From contig CAYNHL010000104.1 of assembly GCA_964397015.1 (NCBI GenBank), forward strand, positions 1-13,119: a stretch of 13,119 bases of DNA. The letters are read 5' to 3'. Source of the DNA: MADRE2 sp964397015 (GTDB lineage: Bacteria; Desulfobacterota; Desulfobacteria; Desulfobacterales; Desulfobacteraceae). Numbering within the stretch: the first letter of the stretch is position 1; every line of letters starts with the position of its first letter. A model generated the notes under the pieces. It worked only from the letters and a program-made list of their open reading frames with translations, was not told the origin of the DNA and did not search any database. This document shows positions 1 to 7,231 of the stretch, piece after piece. The translations under genes and the position numbers were made by a program.

Positions 1-2937
1 CGTGTCGGAGTTGTGTCTGGGTTTGCAACCGAAACATATCTTCGCGAAAGGGTGATACAGGATCATTATGAAATCGTCACTGTCAACAATGTGTCCGAGG
101 GATTGCAGAAGACCGCTTTCGGCCAGGTTGACGCGTTCGTGGAAAACCTTGCTGTTGCAGCTTATTACATCGAACTCGAAGGTATACCCACCCTCCGCGT
201 GGCCGGTACAACCGATTATGCATTTTCATGGAGCATCGGTGTCAGTCGTAAGTACCCATTGCTCTACAGCTCCATAAACAAGGCTCTAATGCAGATTCCC
301 CCGCAGGAGCTTGACAGTATACGAAAAGAATGGATTTCAATGGAAGCCGATCTGGGCATGAGCCGGGAAACCAGGTACATGCTGACAATGCTTGCAGTTT
401 CTGCAGTGCTGCTGCTGGTGGGCCTGACAGGTATAACAGTTTTTTTGAAACTGAGGCTGAAAGAGAAAATTGAGGGCTTGAAAGAAAGCGAGCAGAACCT
501 TGCCACCACACTTCAATCAATCGGTGACGGCGTGATCACCACCGACATTCAAGGAAAAGTGGTCAACATGAACCGTGTTGCAGAAAATTTCTGCGGGATA
601 AAGCTTGCCAAGGCTTGGGGATCCCCCCTTGTCGACGTGTTCAATATCGTGGATACCAGGTCTGGAAAACCTGTACAGGACCCGGTTGAAACAGTGATCA
701 AAACAGGCAGGGTTGTTGGACTTGCCAACCATACCACCCTAATCTCCAGGGATGGTACACAATACCAGATTGCCGACAGCGCTGCTCCCATCTGCAATAA
801 CGACGGGGTTACCACCGGTATTGTTCTCGTGTTCAGCGACGTGACCGAAAAATACAAAGCTGAAAAGGCTTTGAAAAATTCAGAGGCCACTTACAGGGAA
901 ATATTCAATGGTATCAACGACACCATCTGGGTCCACGATATAGAAACAAAACAGTTCATTGACGTGAATTCAAACGTGACAAAAATGTTCGGCTACCAGG
1001 TTGAAGAGGCTCTCAAGCTGAATCTCGATGATATCAGCTCAGGTATCCCTCCATATACAAAACACGATGTTGTCCCGTATTTTAAAAAGGCCCTTGAAAA
1101 AGGCCCCCAGGTTTTTGAATGGCAATGCAGGCATAAGACCGGATATCTTTTCTGGACTGAAGTAACCCTTCAACGCACCATGATCAATGGTATAGAACGT
1201 CTCGTTGCAATTGAACGGGACATCACGGAGAGAAAACAGTCCCGTGAAGTGCTGGTTCAAAGTGAAGAAAGAGCACGCAGGCAGCGGGCGGCCATTTCTG
1301 AACTGGCTCTTGACCCGCTGGTTCATTCCGGTGATATATCGTCTTCTTTTGCCAGGCTGACGGACATGGCTGCCGCGACCATACAGGTGGAACGTGCCAG
1401 TATCTGGCAGTTTTCCGATGACAAAACATTTCTGGAATGCAGGGCTTTTTCAGGTAAACCATCTGGCAGATCGAACCTTGGGGGGAGAATGAACATTGCC
1501 GATATGCCCTGCTATTTCGAGGCGATTCGTACCGAAAACAGTGTATATGCCCAAGATGCACAGCGAGACCTGCGTACCAGGGAAATGGCTGAAGGTTACC
1601 TTATTCCTCTTGGAATAGGCGCCATGCTGGATGCCGGCATATTGATCAAGGGGGAACTTGCCGGGATTTTCTGCCTGGAGCATGTCGGTGGAACACGCAG
1701 GTGGCATCCGGATGAAGAGGCTTTTGTCAGCACAATGGCAGGCATGGCAGCCCAGGTGATCACCAGTGCAGAACACATGGGCATGGAGGCCCAGCTCAGA
1801 CAGGCCCAGAAAATGGAGGCGGTTGGCACCCTTGCCGGAGGTATCGCGCATGATTTCAACAATATGCTCACGGTTATCCTCGGCTACACACAATCTGGTT
1901 TAAGGGAACTGGATCCTTCCAGTTCCCTCCATTACAAGTTTCAGCAGATTCTAAATGCAGCCACACGTTCGGCTGATATCACACGAAAACTACTGGCTTT
2001 TGCACGCAAACAGACCATCTCTCCTAAAGTACTCGATCTGAATCTTACACTGGAAGGAATGCTCAAAATTCTGCGCAGGCTCATCGGAGAGGATATCGCT
2101 CTTTCATGGCACCCGGCCACGGATCTGTGGCCTGTAAAAATGGACCCGTCCCAGATAGACCAGATACTGACGAACCTCTGTGTCAATGCCAGGGATGCCA
2201 TTGCCGGCATAGGAGAACTCGTGATCGAAACAGGAATGGTTCGTTTTGACAAGGCATATTGCGATAATCATGCCGGTTTCATGCCCGGCGATTTTGTCAT
2301 GCTCACTGTCAGTGACAATGGGTGCGGCATGGAAAAGGAGATCAGGGAAAACCTTTTCGACCCGTTTTTTACTACAAAGGCGGTAGGAAAGGGAACCGGC
2401 CTGGGCCTTGCCACGGTTTACGGCATTGTCAAACAAAACAACGGGTTTATAAATGTATACAGCGAGCCGGGCAGGGGGACCACTTTCAAGATCTACCTGC
2501 CACGGCACCAGGATTCTGCAGCGCCTGTAAAAAATGTTGTTCCTGAAGAACCCGCTCTCGAGGGCAATGAAACCATCCTGCTGGTTGAAGATGAGATAAT
2601 GATCCTGGAAATGACAAAGGAGATGCTCAAAGATTTTGGATATACAATCCTGGCTGCCAACAGGCCTGAAGAAGCGATTCGCCTGGCAAAGGAATATGAC
2701 GGGACCGTTCACCTCCTTTTAACCGACATGGTAATGCCTGAGATGACAGGACAGGACCTTGCAGTAAGATTGCAAGATATCTGTCCGGGAATCAGGCTGC
2801 TGTTCATGTCGGGCTACACTGCCGACTTCATTGCCAGCCAGGGAATCCTTGACAAGGGGATGGCATTTATTCAAAAACCCTTTTCAACAAACGACCTTGG
2901 CCTCAAGATCCGACAGGTACTGGACAAAGCGGAATGA
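1..2937 (+). CDS. Membrane hybrid sensor histidine kinase, 5'-truncated by window edge
   Basis: The reading frame is open from base 1, so the GTG at 13 is not the true start; the gene begins upstream. Residue numbers here count from that GTG. Residues 1-112 are the C-terminal half of a periplasmic solute-binding domain (SBP_bac_3, BvgS/EvgS style). One membrane helix lies at about 123-145, then a short linker, PAS 1 (about 162-280), PAS 2 (about 292-409) and GAF (about 425-585). HisKA carries phospho-acceptor His613 in GGIAHDFNN. The HATPase has N-box Asn721/Asn725, G1 DNGCG (768-772), F-box FDPFF and G2 GKGTGLGL. The receiver (about 853-970) has acidic Glu859/Asp860, phospho-acceptor Asp905 and Lys955. 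It should sense a small periplasmic ligand and pass phosphate from His613 to Asp905. There is no Hpt domain and no DNA-binding output. The stop overlaps the next kinase by 4 bases (ATGA), so the two are probably co-translated. The ligand cannot be read from sequence. Confidence 0.93.
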   Translation, partial: RVGVVSGFATETYLRERVIQDHYEIVTVNNVSEGLQKTAFGQVDAFVENLAVAAYYIELEGIPTLRVAGTTDYAFSWSIGVSRKYPLLYSSINKALMQIPPQELDSIRKEWISMEADLGMSRETRYMLTMLAVSAVLLLVGLTGITVFLKLRLKEKIEGLKESEQNLATTLQSIGDGVITTDIQGKVVNMNRVAENFCGIKLAKAWGSPLVDVFNIVDTRSGKPVQDPVETVIKTGRVVGLANHTTLISRDGTQYQIADSAAPICNNDGVTTGIVLVFSDVTEKYKAEKALKNSEATYREIFNGINDTIWVHDIETKQFIDVNSNVTKMFGYQVEEALKLNLDDISSGIPPYTKHDVVPYFKKALEKGPQVFEWQCRHKTGYLFWTEVTLQRTMINGIERLVAIERDITERKQSREVLVQSEERARRQRAAISELALDPLVHSGDISSSFARLTDMAAATIQVERASIWQFSDDKTFLECRAFSGKPSGRSNLGGRMNIADMPCYFEAIRTENSVYAQDAQRDLRTREMAEGYLIPLGIGAMLDAGILIKGELAGIFCLEHVGGTRRWHPDEEAFVSTMAGMAAQVITSAEHMGMEAQLRQAQKMEAVGTLAGGIAHDFNNMLTVILGYTQSGLRELDPSSSLHYKFQQILNAATRSADITRKLLAFARKQTISPKVLDLNLTLEGMLKILRRLIGEDIALSWHPATDLWPVKMDPSQIDQILTNLCVNARDAIAGIGELVIETGMVRFDKAYCDNHAGFMPGDFVMLTVSDNGCGMEKEIRENLFDPFFTTKAVGKGTGLGLATVYGIVKQNNGFINVYSEPGRGTTFKIYLPRHQDSAAPVKNVVPEEPALEGNETILLVEDEIMILEMTKEMLKDFGYTILAANRPEEAIRLAKEYDGTVHLLLTDMVMPEMTGQDLAVRLQDICPGIRLLFMSGYTADFIASQGILDKGMAFIQKPFSTNDLGLKIRQVLDKAE

Positions 2938-4442
2938 CTAAAAGATTTTTACCGGAAAATGACTTACACTATCAGGTCCTTGTTGAGGATTTGAATGAAA
3001 TAATTTACAGGCTGGATGACAAGGCGACTGTCACCTATATTTCACCCAGCATCGAGTCCATTTCAGGATATCGTCCCGATGAAATCATCGGCAGGAATTT
3101 TATCGAATTAGTTCATCCCGAAGACCAGAACGGACGGATCGAACAATATCATAAAATCATGGCAGGTATCAGCGAACCCTCGGAATACAGATTTATAGAC
3201 AAGCAGGGCAATGCGGTATGGATAACGACCTGCGCCAGGCCTGTTATCGAAAATGACAAAGTTGTAGGCATACAGGGTGTTTTGACAAATATCACGGCAA
3301 GAAAACTTGCCGAAGAAGAACTGATGAGACAAAAATGGCGGCTTCAGGCCATTATCGATGGAACCAATGTTGGTACCTGGGAATGGAATGTCCAGACCGG
3401 AAAGACCGTTTTTAACAGCACCTGGGCCAGGATCATCGGTTATACCCTGGAAGAACTTTCACCTGTCACCATAGACACCTGGAAAGCCCTGGTCCATCCC
3501 AGGGACCTGGAAAAATCCAGAAAGCTTCTTGAACGTCACTTTTCAAAAGAGCTGCCCCATTATGACTGTGAATGCCGGATACGTCACAAAGACGGCCACT
3601 GGATAGTTGTTCATGACAGGGGTAAAGTTGTCACCTGGACACCGGAGGGCGAGCCGCTGATGATGTTCGGCACGCACCAGGACATAACCGAACAAAAGGA
3701 GGCACAGGGAAGGATCATCCAGCTTCAAAAGGCCGAAAGCCTTGACCGCATGGCCGGGGCCATTGCACACCACTACAACAACCTGCTGACAATTGTACAA
3801 GGAAGCCTCGAGATTGCGCTGACCGCCCTGCCTGATAATTCAAGACTTAAACAGACCTTGTCCCGGGCAATGCGGGCCACCCGGCGGGCAGTGAAAATGG
3901 GTGCAATGATGCTGGCATACCTGGGACAGGAAATCACTGAACATGACCTTCTTAACCTTTCATCCGTATGCCGGGATTATCTTTTTGACCTCAAAGCGGA
4001 TATTCCAACAGATGTTGTTCTTGAATCCAGTTTTTTAAATCCAGGCCCCGAAATAATGGCCAATGCCGAACAGATCCGGCAGATACTGGAAATACTGGTT
4101 GTCAATGCCTGGGAATCCATTGGTGACAAAAAGGGCACCGTGTCCGTGATTGTCTCCAGGGTTCCTTCAGGTTCCATTTTTCTGGTTCACAGTTATCCCG
4201 TGGATTTTGAACCCGTCAATTCAGGCTATGCATGCCTGGAAGTCAATGATACCGGATGCGGGATTGTGGAAGGTGATCTTGAAAAGATTTTCGATCCGTT
4301 TTATTCGACCAAATTCACGGGCCGCGGACTCGGGCTGTCCATAGCTCTTGGTGCCATAAAGGCCCATAGCGGATGCATAACCGTGACGACAAGACCCGGC
4401 AGGGGAAGTTCCTTCAAGGTATTTATACCGACCCGGAGATGA
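2934..4442 (+). CDS. Soluble PAS-PAS sensor histidine kinase without receiver
   Basis: This 502-residue protein has no signal peptide or membrane helix, so it should be cytoplasmic. PAS 1 spans about 15-125 and PAS 2 about 135-255; both end in PAC-like segments (NITARK, DITEQK). A short helical linker leads to the HisKA domain. The H-box reads AIAHHYNN, with predicted phospho-His279; the acidic residue that usually follows is replaced by His280. The HATPase shows N-box Asn391, G1 NDTGCG (438-443), F-box FDPFYSTK and G2 GRGLGLS. The protein ends right after the ATPase domain with no receiver, so it must pass phosphate to another protein. The receiver of the hybrid kinase encoded just upstream is the nearest candidate. 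The ATG overlaps that gene's TGA and has no strong Shine-Dalgarno sequence, which points to translational coupling. The signal sensed by its PAS domains is unknown; no cofactor-binding signature is clear. Confidence 0.9.
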   Translation: MTKRFLPENDLHYQVLVEDLNEIIYRLDDKATVTYISPSIESISGYRPDEIIGRNFIELVHPEDQNGRIEQYHKIMAGISEPSEYRFIDKQGNAVWITTCARPVIENDKVVGIQGVLTNITARKLAEEELMRQKWRLQAIIDGTNVGTWEWNVQTGKTVFNSTWARIIGYTLEELSPVTIDTWKALVHPRDLEKSRKLLERHFSKELPHYDCECRIRHKDGHWIVVHDRGKVVTWTPEGEPLMMFGTHQDITEQKEAQGRIIQLQKAESLDRMAGAIAHHYNNLLTIVQGSLEIALTALPDNSRLKQTLSRAMRATRRAVKMGAMMLAYLGQEITEHDLLNLSSVCRDYLFDLKADIPTDVVLESSFLNPGPEIMANAEQIRQILEILVVNAWESIGDKKGTVSVIVSRVPSGSIFLVHSYPVDFEPVNSGYACLEVNDTGCGIVEGDLEKIFDPFYSTKFTGRGLGLSIALGAIKAHSGCITVTTRPGRGSSFKVFIPTRR

Positions 4443-4446
4443 CGAA

Positions 4447-4490
4447 TAGTATTTGCATCTTGATTCAAATGCTGGTATTTTTCTTTTTTT
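4447..4490 (+). terminator. Weak candidate intrinsic terminator after the kinase pair
   Basis: Bases 4448-4455 (AGTATTTG) can pair with 4466-4473 (CAAATGCT) as eight base pairs including one G-U, around a 10-base loop. A T-rich run follows from about 4478. The stem is AT-rich and short, so termination would be leaky at best. The location, just after the second kinase stop and before prfC, is what makes it plausible. Confidence 0.33.
4453..4481 (+). promoter_or_regulatory. Possible sigma70-type promoter for the prfC-serC-serA operon
   Basis: TTGCAT at 4453-4458 and TATTTT at 4476-4481 are separated by 17 bases, the preferred spacing for a sigma70 promoter. The match to consensus is modest: three of six bases at -35 and four of six at -10. 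Transcription would start near 4488, leaving a leader of about 30 bases before the prfC start. The site overlaps the candidate terminator hairpin. AT-rich sequence throws up such matches by chance, so this is weak. It is listed because this is the only gap longer than about 25 bases in the window. Confidence 0.22.
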
Positions 4491-4501
4491 ATTTTTCATG
4501 A

Positions 4502-4506
4502 AAGGA
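4502..4506 (+). promoter_or_regulatory. Ribosome binding site that decides the prfC GTG start
   Basis: AAGGA lies 11 bases before the GTG at 4518. An ATG at 4498 is out of frame with prfC and lies upstream of this site, so the GTG is the best start. It gives a length and N-terminus like other RF3 proteins. Confidence 0.5.
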
Positions 4507-4517
4507 ATTTTTGTGTC

Positions 4518-6122
4518 GTGGCAGTTGAAACAATCGACAGGCATTTGCTCAAACAGATAAAAAAACGCAGGACGTTCGCCATTATAAGCCATCCGGATGC
4601 CGGCAAGACCACCTTGACTGAAAAACTGCTGCTGTTCGGCGGGGCCATTCAGCAGGCCGGGGCTGTAAAATCAAGAAAAGCTGCCAGGGCAGCCACCAGC
4701 GACTTTCTTTCCATTGAACAGGAACGCGGCATTTCTGTATCTTCTTCTGTAATGAAATTTATATACAGGGATTTTGAAATCAATCTGCTCGACACCCCGG
4801 GACACCAGGATTTTTCAGAGGATACCTATCGCGTGCTCACTGCCGTTGACTGTGCTGTCATGATCATTGACAATGCCAAGGGCGTGGAGACCCAGACCAA
4901 AAAGCTCATGGAGGTCTGCCGCATGCGCAATACCCCGATAATAACCTTTGTAAACAAGATGGACAGGGAAGGAATGGCGCCCCTGGATATTTTCCAGGAT
5001 ATTGAAGACAAGCTCCAGATCGAATGCATTCCCCTGACATGGCCTATCGGCATGGGAGACAGGTTCAAGGGGGTGTACAACCTTGTAAAAAAGGAGCTCG
5101 GTATTTTTTCACCTGGATATTCTCCAAAAGATGATGACGGTATCGTTATTACCGATCTTTCAGATGACAGGCTGGATAATATCTTGACCCCTTTTCTGGC
5201 AGATCAGCTAAGGGATGATGTGGCTCTTGTCGAAGGTGCCCTCGATCCTTTTGATATAAACCTTTATCTGTCCGGGACCCAGACACCGGTTTTTTTCGGA
5301 AGCGCCATCAACAACTTCGGGGTCAGGGAAATGCTGGACGCTTTTGTCCAGATCGCCCCTCCGCCCGGAAAAAGAAAAACAGCCACCCGGGAGGTGTCAC
5401 CGGAAGAATCCGCCTTTTCTGGATTTGCCTTCAAAATCCAGGCAAACATGGACCCGGAACACAGGGACAGGATAGCTTTTTTCCGGATCTGTTCAGGAAA
5501 ATTTCAAAAAGGAATGAAGGTCAGGCACCACCGCATCGGAAAGGATATAAAGCTGTCCAATGCCACCATTTTCATGGCCCAGGAGAGAAGCCACATCGAA
5601 GAGGCATACCCCGGTGATATAATCGGTATTCACAATCATGGCACCATCAAGATTGGCGATACCTTCACCACAAAAGAAGACCTGAAATTTTTGGGTATCC
5701 CCAGTTTTGCACCCGAATATTTCAAACGGGTGATCCTCAAGGATCCCATGAAGGCCAAATCACTTCAAAAAGGACTGCTGCAGCTTGCAGAAGAAGGTAC
5801 TATCCAGGTATTCAGGCCCCTTTCCGGCCAGGAACACGTTATTGGTGCCGTCGGGGTACTCCAGTTCGACGTGACCATGGCCCGGTTGAAAGCGGAATAC
5901 AATGTCAACGCTGTTTATGAAGGAGTCAATTTTTCAGTTGCCCGCTGGGTTACCTGTGAAGACAATGCCATGTTACGAAAATTCAGGCAAAAAAATGAAT
6001 CCAGCCTGGCCATGGATTCTGAAAACTGGCTGGTTTACCTTACTACAAGCGAATATCAGCTGCAGTTTACAGTAAATGACTGGCCTGACATACAGTTTCA
6101 TAAAACTAGAGAATTCAATTAA
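4518..6122 (+). CDS. prfC: Peptide chain release factor 3 (RF3), GTPase
   Basis: RF3 is a cytoplasmic translational GTPase that promotes release of RF1 and RF2 from the ribosome after peptide hydrolysis, and also acts in post-peptidyl-transfer quality control. The 534-residue product matches the usual length (E. coli about 529). The GTPase domain carries G1 HPDAGKTT (25-32), switch I ERGISV (69-74), G3 DTPGH (92-96) and G4 NKMD (146-149). The RF3 hallmarks QQAGAVKSRK and ATSDFLSIEQERGIS are present, separating it from EF-G. The C-terminus ends WPDIQFHKTRE, typical of RF3. The start is GTG. It follows a 75-base gap after the kinases and precedes serC by only 19 bases, so it is likely the first gene of the serine operon. 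No key residue is missing. Confidence 0.97.
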   Translation: MAVETIDRHLLKQIKKRRTFAIISHPDAGKTTLTEKLLLFGGAIQQAGAVKSRKAARAATSDFLSIEQERGISVSSSVMKFIYRDFEINLLDTPGHQDFSEDTYRVLTAVDCAVMIIDNAKGVETQTKKLMEVCRMRNTPIITFVNKMDREGMAPLDIFQDIEDKLQIECIPLTWPIGMGDRFKGVYNLVKKELGIFSPGYSPKDDDGIVITDLSDDRLDNILTPFLADQLRDDVALVEGALDPFDINLYLSGTQTPVFFGSAINNFGVREMLDAFVQIAPPPGKRKTATREVSPEESAFSGFAFKIQANMDPEHRDRIAFFRICSGKFQKGMKVRHHRIGKDIKLSNATIFMAQERSHIEEAYPGDIIGIHNHGTIKIGDTFTTKEDLKFLGIPSFAPEYFKRVILKDPMKAKSLQKGLLQLAEEGTIQVFRPLSGQEHVIGAVGVLQFDVTMARLKAEYNVNAVYEGVNFSVARWVTCEDNAMLRKFRQKNESSLAMDSENWLVYLTTSEYQLQFTVNDWPDIQFHKTREFN

Positions 6123-6127
6123 ATTCA

Positions 6128-6136
6128 GGGAAGGGG
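6128..6136 (+). promoter_or_regulatory. Ribosome binding site that decides the serC start
   Basis: The purine run GGGAAGGGG ends 5 bases before the ATG at 6142. The longer in-frame start at 6076 lies inside prfC and would add 22 residues unlike any SerC N-terminus. The site therefore supports 6142. Confidence 0.72.
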
Positions 6137-6141
6137 TAATC

Positions 6142-7230
6142 ATGACAGATCAACGTATTTTCAATTTCAATGCCGGCCCTGCCGCTTTGCCGCTGCCGGT
6201 TTTAAAAGAAATCCAGGCATCATTTCTCAATTTTGACAACAGCGGTATGTCCGTCACGGAAATCAGCCACCGTTCAGCTTATTTTGACAGGGTAATCAAC
6301 GATGCAGTGGAACGGGCAAAGCGCCTTTTCTCCCTTGACGACAGGTTTCATGTCCTGTTTGTCCAGGGAGGAGCCAGCCTCCAGTTTGCCATGGTTCCCA
6401 TGAATTTTTTGGGCCAGGGGGAAAAAGCCGATTATATCAATACCGGCACCTGGTCTCAAAAAGCCATCAACGAAGCCCGTCATCTGGGAAAAACGGTTCA
6501 TGTCGCGGCAAGCTCGGAAGAAGCCGATTTTTCCTATATTCCGGATGAAATCACCTTTTCGGATGATGCCGCCTATGTGCACCTGACATCCAACAATACC
6601 ATCAAGGGCACCCAGTTTCAAAATTTCCCGGACACAGGAAAAGTTCCTGTTGTCGCTGACATGTCATCTGATATTTTTTCACGTCCTTTGGATATGGACA
6701 GGTTCGGCCTGATATATGCCGGGGCCCAGAAAAACCTCGGTCCGGCAGGTACCTGCATGGTGATCATAAGAAAAGACCTTCTGGAAAAAAAGAATGATGA
6801 GCTGCCCACCATGCTCAAGTATGCCACCTATGCCGATAAAAATTCAATGTACAATACCCCGCCCTGTTTCGGGATCTATACCATAGGCCTGGTTCTCAAA
6901 TGGATCGAACAGGAAGCGGGAGATCTTGAAAAAATGGCGGTTCTCAACCGTACCAAGGCGGGACTTTTATATGATTTTATCGACAGCAGCTCTTTTTTTA
7001 ACGGCACTGCCAGAAAAGATTCCCGGTCTATGATGAACGTTACCTTCAGGCTTGCGGACGCTTCGCTGGAAAAAGAATTTATCGACCGTGCCACGGCCGC
7101 GGGACTGGGTGGGCTCAAGGGCCACCGGTCCGTGGGCGGCTGCCGGGCTTCCATTTACAATGCCACCACAATGGCCGCCATAGAGGCATTGATTCAATTC
7201 ATGGAATCCTTTGAAAAGGAGAAAAAATAA
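6142..7230 (+). CDS. serC: Phosphoserine aminotransferase
   Basis: SerC transfers the amino group of glutamate to 3-phosphohydroxypyruvate, giving O-phosphoserine and 2-oxoglutarate; it is the second step of serine synthesis and uses pyridoxal phosphate. The chosen ATG gives 362 residues, the same as E. coli SerC. It begins with the family's FNFNAGPAALP motif (7-17). The PLP-binding lysine is Lys197 in AGAQKNLGPAG. GGASLQF (76-82), the TGTWSQKA segment (101-108) and the C-terminal GHRSVGGCRASIYNA (327-341) are all characteristic. It sits directly before serA, whose ribosome binding site lies within the last serC codons. That arrangement couples the two genes, which catalyse consecutive steps. 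The 2-oxoglutarate it makes is also a possible substrate for SerA side activity, which matters for the oxidoreductase two genes downstream. Confidence 0.97.
   Translation: MTDQRIFNFNAGPAALPLPVLKEIQASFLNFDNSGMSVTEISHRSAYFDRVINDAVERAKRLFSLDDRFHVLFVQGGASLQFAMVPMNFLGQGEKADYINTGTWSQKAINEARHLGKTVHVAASSEEADFSYIPDEITFSDDAAYVHLTSNNTIKGTQFQNFPDTGKVPVVADMSSDIFSRPLDMDRFGLIYAGAQKNLGPAGTCMVIIRKDLLEKKNDELPTMLKYATYADKNSMYNTPPCFGIYTIGLVLKWIEQEAGDLEKMAVLNRTKAGLLYDFIDSSSFFNGTARKDSRSMMNVTFRLADASLEKEFIDRATAAGLGGLKGHRSVGGCRASIYNATTMAAIEALIQFMESFEKEKK
7216..7221 (+). promoter_or_regulatory. serA ribosome binding site inside the end of serC
   Basis: AAGGAG lies 10 bases before the ATG at 7232 and overlaps the last serC codons. 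It rules out the in-frame TTG at 7211, which lies upstream of this site and would add seven residues (starting with a lysine/arginine-rich stretch) not seen in SerA. Confidence 0.75.
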
Positions 7231-7231
7231 A

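Noticed and set aside
13..15. GTG at 13 as the start of the first kinase
   Set aside because: The four codons before it (RVGV) continue the solute-binding domain pattern, and starting here would leave half a periplasmic domain with no signal peptide. The gene clearly starts upstream of the window.
2104..2712. 202-codon open frame on the minus strand inside the hybrid kinase
   Set aside because: It is antisense to the conserved ATPase and receiver region, whose coding constraint explains it.
6076..6141. Longer serC start at ATG 6076, inside prfC
   Set aside because: It adds 22 residues that overlap the end of prfC and do not resemble SerC. ATG 6142 has a strong ribosome binding site and gives the family length of 362.
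7211..7231. TTG at 7211 as the serA start
   Set aside because: It lies upstream of the AAGGAG that serves ATG 7232 and would add a lysine/arginine-rich stretch absent from SerA proteins.
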